A DNA stretch of 64,000 nucleotides from Callaeas wilsoni (taxonomy: Eukaryota > Chordata > Aves > Passeriformes > Callaeidae). Numbering within the stretch: position 1 is the stretch's first letter; the number at the start of each line of letters is the position of its first letter. The translations under genes were made by a program, and so were the position numbers. The DNA lies in assembly GCA_013398955.1 (NCBI GenBank), contig VWPU01009473.1:2565-66564 (forward strand), given 5' to 3'. The notes beneath the pieces were generated by a model. The model was given only the letters and a program-made list of their open reading frames with translations. It was not told where the DNA came from and ran no database searches. Below, one piece after another: positions 36,869 through 47,501 of the stretch.

Positions 36869-39800
36869 CTGTGACTCTATGTTTATATAAATGCTCATTA
36901 TAGTGAAAAATCTTTATGGCTCATGAAGACAGAATATAGAGAATAGTTCCAGAAACAGACTGTTAATTATACTGGAATCTAAATTTGTCTCATTTACATA
37001 GTCATATATGAAAAGGGCTTGAGCTGAAGTCAATGGTATATTCACATACAGTCATCTGCATAATCAAAGATTTAGTTAAACCAGACAAAGAAAAAAAATT
37101 GAGTTTTTAAATACATTCCATAATGTCTGATTTTCTAACAAACACTGCATGATCATTCATTCATGTGCCCACTTTCAAGGGATGGCTGCACTGCATTAAC
37201 AGAATGAAGATTTGCAATTCACTGACAAGGAAGTATTCATGTAAAACATGTATTTAATAGACATATTGTGTAAACAAACCCAGCAATCTAATCCATGCTA
37301 GCCAAAGACGTTCAGTCTGTAAGTTGCTATCAGTATTCAAAACAATCTAAACAGAGATATTCAAGTTGAAATATATGAGCCCTAAGTTGTAAGGACACTA
37401 CAGGCTCTTCCAAAGGAAATAAGATTCAGCTTCACATGAGGATAGATACTTAGCGAATAAATCTCCCAGCACATGGGAGTCACTTTTCCGTAGCAAACAT
37501 ACAGTTCTGTTTCTCTTCTACACAAGTAAACAAAGCTAAAGATCCGTTCTTTGAGATGAGGACACTTTTTTCTCTATCTCTGAAATTAATATACACATAT
37601 TCTTTGTTTATACAGAATCTCCCAATTAACCATTACTATTTCCTCCTCATACATATTCTCAAACTATACTATTAACCTAGGTGTCATGTAGCTTCCTTTT
37701 TTGAGAAAATGTGTTTGAAAAAGTGCCTTTTACTTCTGTGGTATTTAAAATTATTTATTGTTTACTGCCTGCTACCTTTTTCCCTTCAGAAAGTCAGCAA
37801 AAGCAGGTTAAGATTTTTCATGAACATTTGTTTATAATAGCTAGTTTTTCCTTGGCTCCTTGCAAAATAATCCTTTAGAAATCATAGGTGAAACTAATCA
37901 CTGAAAAATCATCCTTGCCCTGGCTTTTACAGGTGTTTTTCTATGTTTTCAGATTAGATTTAGGACTGTCTTCACTGAGCTTAGCTTTTGTCATTTAACC
38001 TTACACTCCCAAACATAAAATCATCACACCGCTCATCATCACCAGCTCACTCCCTCATCTCCTAAAACTGTTCCATGTGAACATTCACTTTTTTTGGTGT
38101 CCATATATGTCCATGAGAAACTTATTTTACTACTGGCAGATATTTTCTACCTAAGCCCATTTGCAATTCACATAACCCTTCAAATCTCTAAACCAGTCAA
38201 GACTAAGAAAAATAAGACATACTATGAGAGAGAGGTATATTGAGAAGAAGGCACTTTAGCTTAGTTATTTGAAGTTTTAAGCCATGGCTAAGAAAGATGG
38301 TATGATAACAGCAGAGCTCAAAAATTTCGTGCGCAGCAAGATGTGCAAAGTCTAATGGATGCTGTGAAGCATCTAGTCTGACAGAACAGATCCTGCTGGG
38401 TGTGGAGTTGCAGCCTAAAGGCATCAGAAGTCGAGGTCTTTGTTCAGACTGCAGACTAGACACAGATATTTTCATATACTCAAAGAAGCGCTGACCTGTG
38501 GAAGAAGACTGTGAGCAAAACCAAGAACCATGATACTAAGTATGCAAAAATATTTATCCTAAGCGGAAAGTAACATGGAGTGACAAAAAATTAGCAGATT
38601 TTGTAAGGAAAAGATAAGCTGTTCATTTAGTTCCTTTTACATGGTCTCATCCTGAAAGAAACATTCAAGAGGAATATATTTTTGGGTCCAGTAATCTGCT
38701 TTCACGTCATGAATGTGCTGGCCATGGCTGGCTCGGAACCCAGAGGTCCTTCTGGGTCACTTATTCTAAAATATTTTGTTGGTTTGAGCTGACCAAAACA
38801 AAGGCCATTATGAGCCAGTTTCTTTCCCTACAGTGTGTGAAATTATACTATTTCACAACTGGAGGCACTATGCCTTAGTTTACAAAATTACAGCTAATGA
38901 GTTTTCCTAACTATAGACTTTAAAATGAAACCAGAAAATAGTTTTTTCCATTGCCTATGAAAAGAAGTTTGGCATACTACCTTGAAAGCAAAAATATTCC
39001 TAACAAGATGGAGTACATACTTTAGATGGAACCATATTTCAATTAGCTACAGAAGTGTTGTAGATCCAACCTCTGGATCTTTACCCTTCCTGGCTTTTGT
39101 ACTGCGAGTGTAAACTTTTGGTCATTATTGCTTTCCATGTTACTTAATATGTTGCTCAACAAAGAAATTTACCTATTCCACTAGGAAATACCATTTTTTA
39201 TTTTTCACTGAGTTCTACTTTCTCTAATAATTAAAAATGTTCCTATTTCTTCCCTTTAACACGTAACTCAAAGGTACAGTTCCAGGTAAACTACTGTGGC
39301 CAAAACATACATCCAAATTTCATGCTTCACATAGAAATTTCATCATCAGTTTTAACAAGACCTTCTGAAAGATAGTCCACGTACAAGATTCAGATTTTAC
39401 AGTAAATTAAAAGATGCATTATGACTACAGGAGTCATCTAAATTGAAGAGCTATTTTAAAATACCGTTGTAGTATGCATAGGTAGCATATATCTGACACA
39501 GTCATAATAGATTTTACCTCTTCAAGAAGCAGGACTTGATGCTGGATTCCTGATAAATCATTTCCATGTAGCAGGACCATAATACTGAGGAAATCATCCA
39601 TCTTCATGGATGTCTACCATATCTGCATTTTTCAGAAAATTCCCAAATACCATATGAATATTTTATAATGATGTTTAGCATTGAGCACCCAATCCAACCT
39701 TATAAATTACTCTTCTGCATAATTAGCACATTAGTTACTCTGTAAGATCGAGTCTGATGAATTATTCAAACACAGTTCTGCAGAGATGCTGGTTGAGGGT

Positions 39801-40333
39801 CCTCTGTAAGGGCACTTTAAAACTATCCTGTTAAACTTTGAAATACTAGGGAGGGAAAGAAATGCAGTTGAAAGGGGAGAGAGACACTGATTTTTATTGC
39901 TGTATGAAGAGCATTTAGAAGTGCAAGGGAAGACACATGCAGGAAAGGTATGTTGAAACAAAAAAAAATTCTATAAGTGTTCAATTAAAAAATCGTTATG
40001 AGGACACAGGGATACTTTGTCATCTCCAGTGGAGTCCAATAAAGGCAGTTTGAAGAGGTCAACTGGATGAAGACATATTATGTAGCCAAATGGGTGAATT
40101 CTGTTATTAATTTAATTTGCACATTTTTATCTCTCTCTTCATGATCTGTTTCTGAGATTACTCTAACTTTTGAGAAATTAGATTTTTGGAATAAATTTTA
40201 GCTTGTGAATTGCTTGTAATCTTATTTTGATACCTCTGCAGGTGTTTAGTTTCCATTAACATTTGAATAACTGGTCAGAGACCTCAAGCTATGTTGTTTG
40301 TTTACTGTATGAACATTGCTAACTGGTAAAGGG
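36869..40333. other. Unassigned AT-rich non-coding DNA
   Basis: No gene or repeat recognised. Open frames are at most 90 codons without motifs. Confidence 0.55.
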
Positions 40334-40355
40334 TTACATAAGGTCACTTATGTAA
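40334..40355. promoter_or_regulatory. Inverted pair of D-box-like motifs
   Basis: TTACATAAG (40334-40342) and CTTATGTAA (40347-40355) form a perfect 9-bp inverted repeat around GTCA. Each arm contains TTATGTAA or its complement, the consensus bound by PAR-bZIP factors and NFIL3. The motif is seen; any binding or regulatory role is inferred, and such octamers occur by chance in AT-rich DNA. Confidence 0.3.
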
Positions 40356-41103
40356 TGTAATTTAGGGAGAGTGGCACATGCTTGTATCATAAGGAATTGT
40401 AAAGGCATTCTAAAATGCTTCTTATTTTAACTGCTTCACTAATTTATCTTCCTTTCAGAACTGTTTGAATGGTGTTTAACTACTAGAAAATCTGTTATTG
40501 AAGCAGGTTTAGGAGAAATGCAGTATTCACTTTGAGTGAATACCAATTACCAATATACAGGTCAAATTTATTAGTTACATCTATACGATGGCTCTACTTG
40601 GTTTTCTTTTAAGGTTCTTCCCTCCTAGTTTACCCTTAAAGCTATTTTAAAGGCAAGGCATCACCTCAAATTCTTTAGGCATCCCCATAAGCACAGGACC
40701 AGACAAGGACAGAAGGAGTACAGCCAGCAGCCATTTCAAGTCAAAGACAAGAGGATATCTTGCACCTCTCGGCCCTAACCAGTACAAATGATACTGAAGC
40801 CAGAGAATGGGAAGGAGCCTAGCTCTGATAAGAACACATCTCGGTTACAATGAAGCTCTCAAACCAGAAGTTTTCTTATAAAATTGTATTATATATTGGT
40901 GACAGAAAGCCATGATTTTACTTGAAATTGTTTCTAGAACTTAAGAAAAAATGCTGTCTACTCCTTCAAAATACAAAAAAAAATTGGATTTTGGTGACAA
41001 TGTTTTCCCATTTCATCAAGGTCTTTGCATCTGTTGCCACATATCAGGTTTCTGATTTTGTTTTCATTGGGAATACACACCTTTATTATACTCTCTCTGA
41101 AAC
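40356..41103. other. Unassigned non-coding DNA
   Basis: Includes a somewhat more GC-rich patch at 40.65-40.85 kb that I cannot assign. Confidence 0.5.
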
Positions 41104-41502
41104 TTTATGAGTGACATTGGTGAGGCCATACCTGTAGTGCTGTGTCCAGTTCTGGCCTCCCCAGTACAAGAGATACATTAATGTACTGGAGAGACTTCAG
41201 CAGAAGACCAAGAAGATGATTTAGGGACTGGAGCATCTCCCCTGTGAGGAAAGGCTGAGAGAGATGGGACTGTTTAGCCTAGAGACAAAAGGGCTCAGGG
41301 GGCTTTGTTGATGTACATACCTGGAGGAAGTATGTAAACAAGACTGGGATAGGGTCTTTTCAGTGGTGTCCAGTGACAGGACAAGAGGCAAAGGGCTGAA
41401 AACTGAAAAAGAGGAGATTCTGTCTAAAGATAATATTTCACTGAAAGGTTGACTGAGACTGTCCACAAAGGTTATGCAGTTTCCATCCTTGAAAGACACT
41501 GA
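41104..41502 (+). mobile_element. CR1 LINE fragment, late ORF2 to 3' region
   Basis: The segment starts in TTGGTGAGGCCATACCTG and GTGCTGTGTCCAGTTCTGG. It continues through CAGTACAAGAGATACATTAA, CTGGAGCATCTCCCCTGTGA with GGAAAGGCTGAGAG, CTTTTCAGTGGTGTCCAGTG and ACAGGACAAGAGGCAAAGGG, then fades after TTTCCATCCTTGAAAGACA. This is the region just downstream of the reverse transcriptase core (protein equivalent LVRPHLEC). The 3' tail is missing, as is everything 5'. The minus-strand frame across it is an antisense shadow. Confidence 0.9.
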
Positions 41503-43897
41503 GTCGTCCCCAGAAATTTATTTGAGTTACTTATGAAACAGGTAAATTCTGCTAAACCCTTTAATATTTGTTTCATAAAGTTTTCTGTCTCAAAAACAAA
41601 AAAAAAAAGGACACTTTCCACAGGTGACTGTTGTATAATATGGCACAGATTTCATAGTCTGGGCCCAGATTTCTGCACAGTAAATAGACCCATCTGGTTT
41701 GTGTGGTCATGACTCCCTCTAGTGATGTCTACACAGTCTACCATATTCTCATACCAAACGGATTCTTGAGTTAAGTGCCCCATCTCTTTGTGTACTCACT
41801 GAACTCCATAATGACTGTTAAGTCATGCGTTATTCACGTATATGTTTTATCAGCCTTAATTCACTGTGAGTCAGATCTGATGCCATTTACATGTGGTAGA
41901 AAATTTGAAAATAAACTGTGGAAAAAAAATGATCCAGAAATAAAGAAGTAATATCAAAAGCCCTGTAAATTTTAGTCGTTTTAATGTAAAAGTTAATTGA
42001 AAATTACTGTCATGGTGGAAGTATGATTTCAATGCCAGAACATATAGCATATATATTAGACATCTCAGTTTAACTGAGCACTTATGTTAGGCAACACTCA
42101 ATCACTGAAAATTTTTGTAAATAATTGTTCTGCTCATAAATGTCCTGTGGCTTTTATGGACAAGTGATTTTCTGTGAATCTGATTTTCTGGTGCCTAGTG
42201 GAGTGCAACTATAACTGCTTTGTTTATTGTCAAGATTGTGGGGTGTTCCAGTGAATAGTAACCTACAAACCAATTTCTACCCCCATGGAAGGAAAACTAA
42301 GAAATTAATTCCTTTATCCCTGACTTCTAATACCAGATGTGGGACCCTTAATTCGATTCAGAGGATCTTATTCAGAATGAACAGATAAAAACTAAACTAC
42401 AGATGTGCCGATGGAATAATACAACATTGAAAGAGTTTTTGGTGAAATGAAATACAGTTGCATTTATCTATTCACCAAATCACTGTGTATGAGACTAAGG
42501 TCACTTTGTCAGCCTAACTTCAATTTCAGACTTGTATGAAACAGTAAAAATGCTTTCTGTAATCTCAGTTGTAAAACTTTATTAATCTGTACCAAATTCA
42601 AGTAGGAGTCTAAAGCAACCAAATAGTCTCCAGTGAATCACAATAAAACACCCCTGAGAGATAGTTCAGGACAAAAGAGCACGTCCATTGAGAGCAATGT
42701 TCCAAATACAGGCAGTAGATAAGTGATTAAGATTAGCATAGTAAGTAGTCTTATTGCTCCCGCGTTATCTCCTTATCTCCTCCTTGAGGACGGTATTACA
42801 TGCACTAAATTTGCTTAATGAATGATCGATATTCTTTCATTTCTAAACCAGAATGAGTCACAGGACCTTTTACAGGTGAGAGACATTGCATGTTCTTTAA
42901 AGGCCAAGCTTGTGAAATGAGATCACTATGAACTAATATATTCAGCACCCAAAAATAGTACAAAATGTCTTAGAGAAATAAATCTGTAAGTCCTCATACA
43001 GTAGGAAAACACCTCTTTTAGAAAATTTTTTGTAGTTTTCTTTGGAAAGATGCAAACATGCTTCTAAAAACAGAACTTGGTGGGTTAAAGTTCACCAGAG
43101 GCAATTTACCTGGTATACTAAACCTGAATCTGTGTTTCACAAACTGATCCCTATATATAGAACTGAAATGACAATAGGTAGAACTTTATTGTTCTGTATA
43201 AAATATGTGGTGCTTTATGCTCCACCTATCAATGTTTCTTTCTTCCTGCCCTTTACACAAGGTAGGAAATATCTTGCATTTTTCAAGACAAAAAAATCTG
43301 TGTTTATAAATTAGTGCCATGAGAAGTCACTTAAGAAAGGAGAACAGAACAGAGTAAGTTTTTTGCAATTTATTCTAGTTTTGATTTCTCACTTCTTTCC
43401 ATGGCTCTTAATTTAAATTTTTGAGACAAAATGAGTAATGCTCAAACAGGTAGTCGGTTCAATGCAAATGATGAGGCTTTTAATTCTTCAGACATACATC
43501 TTCATAAATGAGCAAATGAAGCTGCTTTAGTATTTAAATATGTAAATTCATCCTGTAAAGATGAGGAGAAACACTGTGCTATAGATTTGTCTGAAAGAAC
43601 AGCAAAACAGTCAAAGTTTTAAAGTAACCACAAGTTCTCCTCTCATCAGCTTTTCATTAAAATTGTGCCCTAAATCCTCTCTGTCTTCATTAATTTTTAA
43701 TTTTTAATTCAAATGTTAGTTTAAAGTAAAGATGATAATGTTGTTGTTATTTGATTCATATTTATTTGCCCAAATTTTTTAGATTAGTAATGACATGTTG
43801 TTGGATAGTAGAATTACCTGTGACATTAGCATAAGTCAACAAATAAAAGTCACTTTCAAAAAATTAAAATATATATGTGAAATAATTCTTCCATTAA
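41503..43897. other. Unassigned AT-rich non-coding DNA
   Basis: No gene recognised. At 42765-42778 two TTATCT motifs (GATA-type sites) are spaced by 8 bp next to CCCGCG. A 90-codon plus-strand frame at 43.04-43.31 kb has no known motif. Confidence 0.5.
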
Positions 43898-45430
43898 AAC
43901 AGAACTCCATCCAATGAGGTCATGAACACTTTCAGAGATGGGTTCTTTGGGCAACCTGTTGCAGTGCCTTACCACCCTCACAGTAAAAAATTCATCCTAA
44001 TAACTGATCCAAAACTGTGCTCTTTTGGTTTAAAGCCATTCCCCCTTGTACTAGCTGCCCCGGCAAAATAATACTTCTCCATCTTTCTTGTAGGCCCACT
44101 TTAGTTAATGGAAAGTCTTCCTGGAGCCTTCTCTTCTCCAGGTTGAACAGACCCAACTCTCAGCGTGTCCTCATAGGAAACGTGTTCCAGACGTTCCTCT
44201 TATGTTGGAGGCCACAGAGCTGGATGCAGTACTCAAGAGGGGGTGCCACAAGAGCGGAGTGGAGGGGAAGAATAACCTCTCAGGACCTGCTGGCCACACT
44301 GCTTTTGATACAGCACAGGACAGGGTTGGCTTTCAGGGCTGCAAGTGCACACCGTTGCATTGTGTTGAGCTTCACATCAACCAACACCCCCCAAGCCTTT
44401 CTCCACAGGGCTTCTTTCAGTCTATTCTATGCACAGCCTGTATCCATTTTTGGGATTGCCCTGACCAGCCTACAGGACCTTGCTCTTGACCTTGTTGAAC
44501 TTTATGAGGGTCTCATGGACCCATATCTCAAACTTGTCCGGATCCCTTCCCTCCAGCATGTCAACCTCAGCACACGGCTTGGTGTCATTTGCAAACTTGC
44601 TGAGGCTGTGCTCAGTCCCCGCCCTTGCCTTCTGTGATTTGACTAGTGTGTCTGGAGCACTTATCATTGAAGACTGAGGCAAAAAAATCAGTAAGTACCT
44701 TAGCCTTCATATCCCAACAATCCAGATTTCCTATTTCCTTCTAGAGCTAGTCCACTTTATTCTTAGTCTTTGTTTTATAACCAATGTACCTATAGAAGCT
44801 ATTCTTATTGCCCTTGACATCCCTGGCCAGGTTTAATTCTATTAGGGGTTTAGCTTTACTAACCTGATCCCTGGTTGATCAGACAATTCCTTTGTCTTCC
44901 TCTCAGGCTACCTGTCCCTGCTTCCACCCTCTCTAGGTTTCCTTCTTCTGGCTGAGATTTTCCAGGTGCTCCTTACTCATCCATGCAGGCCTCCTGGTAT
45001 TTCTGCTGAGAATTTTTGCCCTTTGTTGAGAGGCATCACTCCTGAGCTTGGACAAGGTGATCCTTGAATATCAACCAGTTTGCTTGGACTCTTCTGTTCT
45101 CCCAGGCTTTTCCTGTGAATCAAGCAGATCCCAGAAGAGGAGAAAGCCTGCTCCCCTGAACTCCAGGATTTTTTTGCTGAGCACCCTCCTTACTGCCCTA
45201 AAGGTCTTGAACTGGAACATTTTATGGTCGCTGCAGCCAAAGCTGTCTTTGTGTTCCACATTCCCCACCCAGCCCCTCCTTGTTGATGAGAACAAGGTCT
45301 GGCATTATACCTCTCCTTGTTGTCTCCCCTACCACTTGGAGAAGGAAGTTATCATCAACACAGTCCACGAATCTCCTGCATTGTTCATGCCCTGCTGTGT
45401 TGTCCCTTCAGCAGATATCAGTGTATAACA
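43898..45430 (-). mobile_element. CR1 LINE copy with internal deletion: endonuclease part plus C-terminal reverse transcriptase
   Basis: This is the largest element in the window, read on the minus strand. At 45295-45071 the frame contains WVGNVEHKDSFGCSDHKMF, the end of the APE-like endonuclease with its Ser-Asp-His motif, followed by FRGAGFLLFWDLL. At about 44870-44770 another frame gives [20 protein letters not shown], the linker before the reverse transcriptase. Near 44690-44660 the FFASVF-like start of the reverse transcriptase is visible. Then at 44610 the sequence jumps to LSKFANDTK, motif C, where CR1 has F-A-D-D: the first catalytic Asp is replaced by Asn. Intact ORF2 has several hundred bases more between these two points (fingers, motif A, motif B), so the core was deleted. 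The 3' untranslated part follows down to 43.9 kb, but the last ~80 bp with the tail are missing. Frames are shifted repeatedly; the copy is dead. The long plus-strand frame of 206 codons at 44017-44637 is its antisense shadow. The 5' boundary is approximate. Confidence 0.92.
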
Positions 45431-47264
45431 TTTTCTTTAAGTGAGTTACTGTTTTAGGGTGCTCTATACTCCTAATTAGATCAGTGGCATCCTCTTTCTT
45501 TTTTATTAGTATATCATACTTCTACCATTCCCAAGGTTATCCTAAATCTATCCTTGGAGCAGTCCATTTGCACATAATATATTGTGGCCTATCATTTTTT
45601 ATTGACAGATGGTTAAACACTTCTTTTGTCACGGTAACCTACTACAGAAAGTTTTCAGCAATATCGGAAGTGCTCTTTCCTTCAAATCATTACCTTATCA
45701 ACAAGTTTACCTTCTGCAGTTGTATGGTTTATATTTTCTAAATTATTCCATTGCAACGAGAAAGACTTTCTTCATTGTTTCAGTCAGCCAAGTCAGTCAT
45801 GTGTCCATAAACCATAAAAGACCATCTTGTTTTTTCAGTTTGTTCTGTGCTTTCTGCCCTAGCAGTGACAGCCTTTGTGATGCCTTCTAGGATTGTCCCT
45901 AATAGAACAGTGATTGTTTCCATTTCATGGTCAAGGGCATCCTGTAATTCACTGGTAACTTTCATTCAATATAGGGTGCAACTTCTTTGTGTGTACTACC
46001 CATTCCCAAACAGTGCAATGTTGTGCAATGATGCCAAAAAACTCAGTAGGAAATGAATATTTTAAATAGTGTTTCCAATGCCTCATCTTGGAATCAATGG
46101 CATTCTGCAGAACAATACTTACATTCTGCAGTAAGGATATTGTTCTGAACATACTTTATACTTGGCATTTTTTATATTTTGCTTTAAAGGAAGCTATCAG
46201 AAGCAATATTAAACTGAATGTTCTAAGAGGTGCACTGTGTTGAAAGTTTTGAACTTGTCCTAAGAGGCTTACTGGCCTCATTATTTTTTGGGGAAAGAAA
46301 ATCTCCCGCATTATGGAACTGAAGAAAAGCTATTTTTATTTAAATTATGTACATCTCAGAGCACAGGGAAAACAGTGATAATCTGATTCGGCTTATGTAT
46401 AGGTTTTGTTTTGGGCAGTGGTGCGTGTCAGCTGCATAGATAGTATTACTTGTGCTGAAGAGGATTATTTGGCTTCTTGTAACGATGTTACAAAATATAC
46501 ACACAGGTGCTCTCTTTATGGCAGTCTATTTCACTGTCTCTGCCACCAGTTGGATTGTTGTACAGTTCACTGAAAAAATATGGATTATTCTCACAGAGGC
46601 TGTGTCAGTCTTACCACAGAGTGGTATTTGGTCGTGCTATGCGTTATGGCTGGCAGCCACCAGTGCTTTATTATGCCAAATGCTGGGGAGGATCTGCAAA
46701 CATGATATCCTGTCCACCATCAGGAAGTTGTGTGATGGTTAGCATCAGATCAATACACGGCTTCTCTATCCAAATGCAGCTTGTTTCGAAATACAGTGGT
46801 TTATGGTGATAAGTGGTTTAAATTGACACTAAAATTTATATAGAAGACAGAAAAAATGAGAGCCTGATCATTTGTTCCATGGGAAAAGAGCATCAAACAT
46901 CTGATTACATTTCATACACTAATCTGCACTTAGGTAGTAGGGTAAGACTGACTTTGCAGTTTTTATGAAAACTTCTGAGGACATGTAACTGCTTTTTCCC
47001 TTGCAAACCTGCAGATATCAGTGAAGAAGAGTAGTCTGGAGAGCAAGAAACAAGACAAAATGCAGTGCTCAAATCAAGAGGTATTTAAGGTGAACAAGAT
47101 ACAATCAGCTCATGAGAGTTTTAGCTGAGCAACACCTCTGTATTTCTGCTTTGCTAATAGAGGAAAAAAATCAAGTCCGTATGGGTTTATTAATGTATTT
47201 TATGGAGGACATGTAGAGCAGCTGACTGACATCTGTGAACAGCTGAGGCCAGGGAGGGGGATGG
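45431..47264. other. Unassigned non-coding DNA beside the CR1 copy
   Basis: No family recognised. Several overlapping frames of 60-100 codons occur on both strands. Those at 45780-46152 (minus) and 46452-46809 (plus) look less repetitive than the rest, but I find no motif that would name them. The CR1 element might extend a little past 45430 in a decayed form. Confidence 0.45.
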
Positions 47265-47501
47265 TTTCGTGAGGACAGTTGAACAGCATTCGACTGTCTC
47301 TGATCTACACATTTCATCCTCTTTATTAAAAAAAGGATTCATTTTTATTTTATTTGTTTACAATTTCTATTACCATGGGCTTTTGTGAGGACAGTTGAAC
47401 AGCATTCAACTGTCTCTGATTTACAGATTTAATCCTATTTAAAAAAAAAAAAAGAATTCATTTTTATTTTATTTGTTTACAATTTCTATTACCATGGGCT
47501 T
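47265..47501. repeat. Tandem duplication, ~116-119 bp x 2, each with a hairpin
   Basis: Copy 1 starts at 47265 and copy 2 at 47381; copy 2 runs to about 47501. Both contain GTGAGGACAGTTGAACAGCA, then CTGTCTCTGAT, an A run, TTCATTTTTATTTTATTTG and TTTCTATTACCATGGGCTT. The differences are a few substitutions and a longer A run in copy 2. In each, GACAGTTGAA pairs with a downstream arm across CAGCA: TTCGACTGTC in copy 1 (one mismatch or wobble) and TTCAACTGTC in copy 2 (perfect 10-bp stem). Confidence 0.95.

Noticed and set aside
41221..41499. 92-codon Ser-rich minus-strand frame
   Set aside because: Antisense shadow of the plus-strand CR1 fragment.
44017..44637. 206-codon plus-strand open frame, the longest in the window
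   Set aside because: It is exactly antisense to the C-terminal ORF2 and 3' region of the minus-strand CR1 copy and has no protein motif of its own.
45949..46152. Possible retroviral envelope-like wording (LLQNVSIVLQN ... ILNESY)
   Set aside because: Only scattered resemblance to an envelope transmembrane region; the cysteines and neighbouring signature are absent, and no other retroviral gene is nearby.
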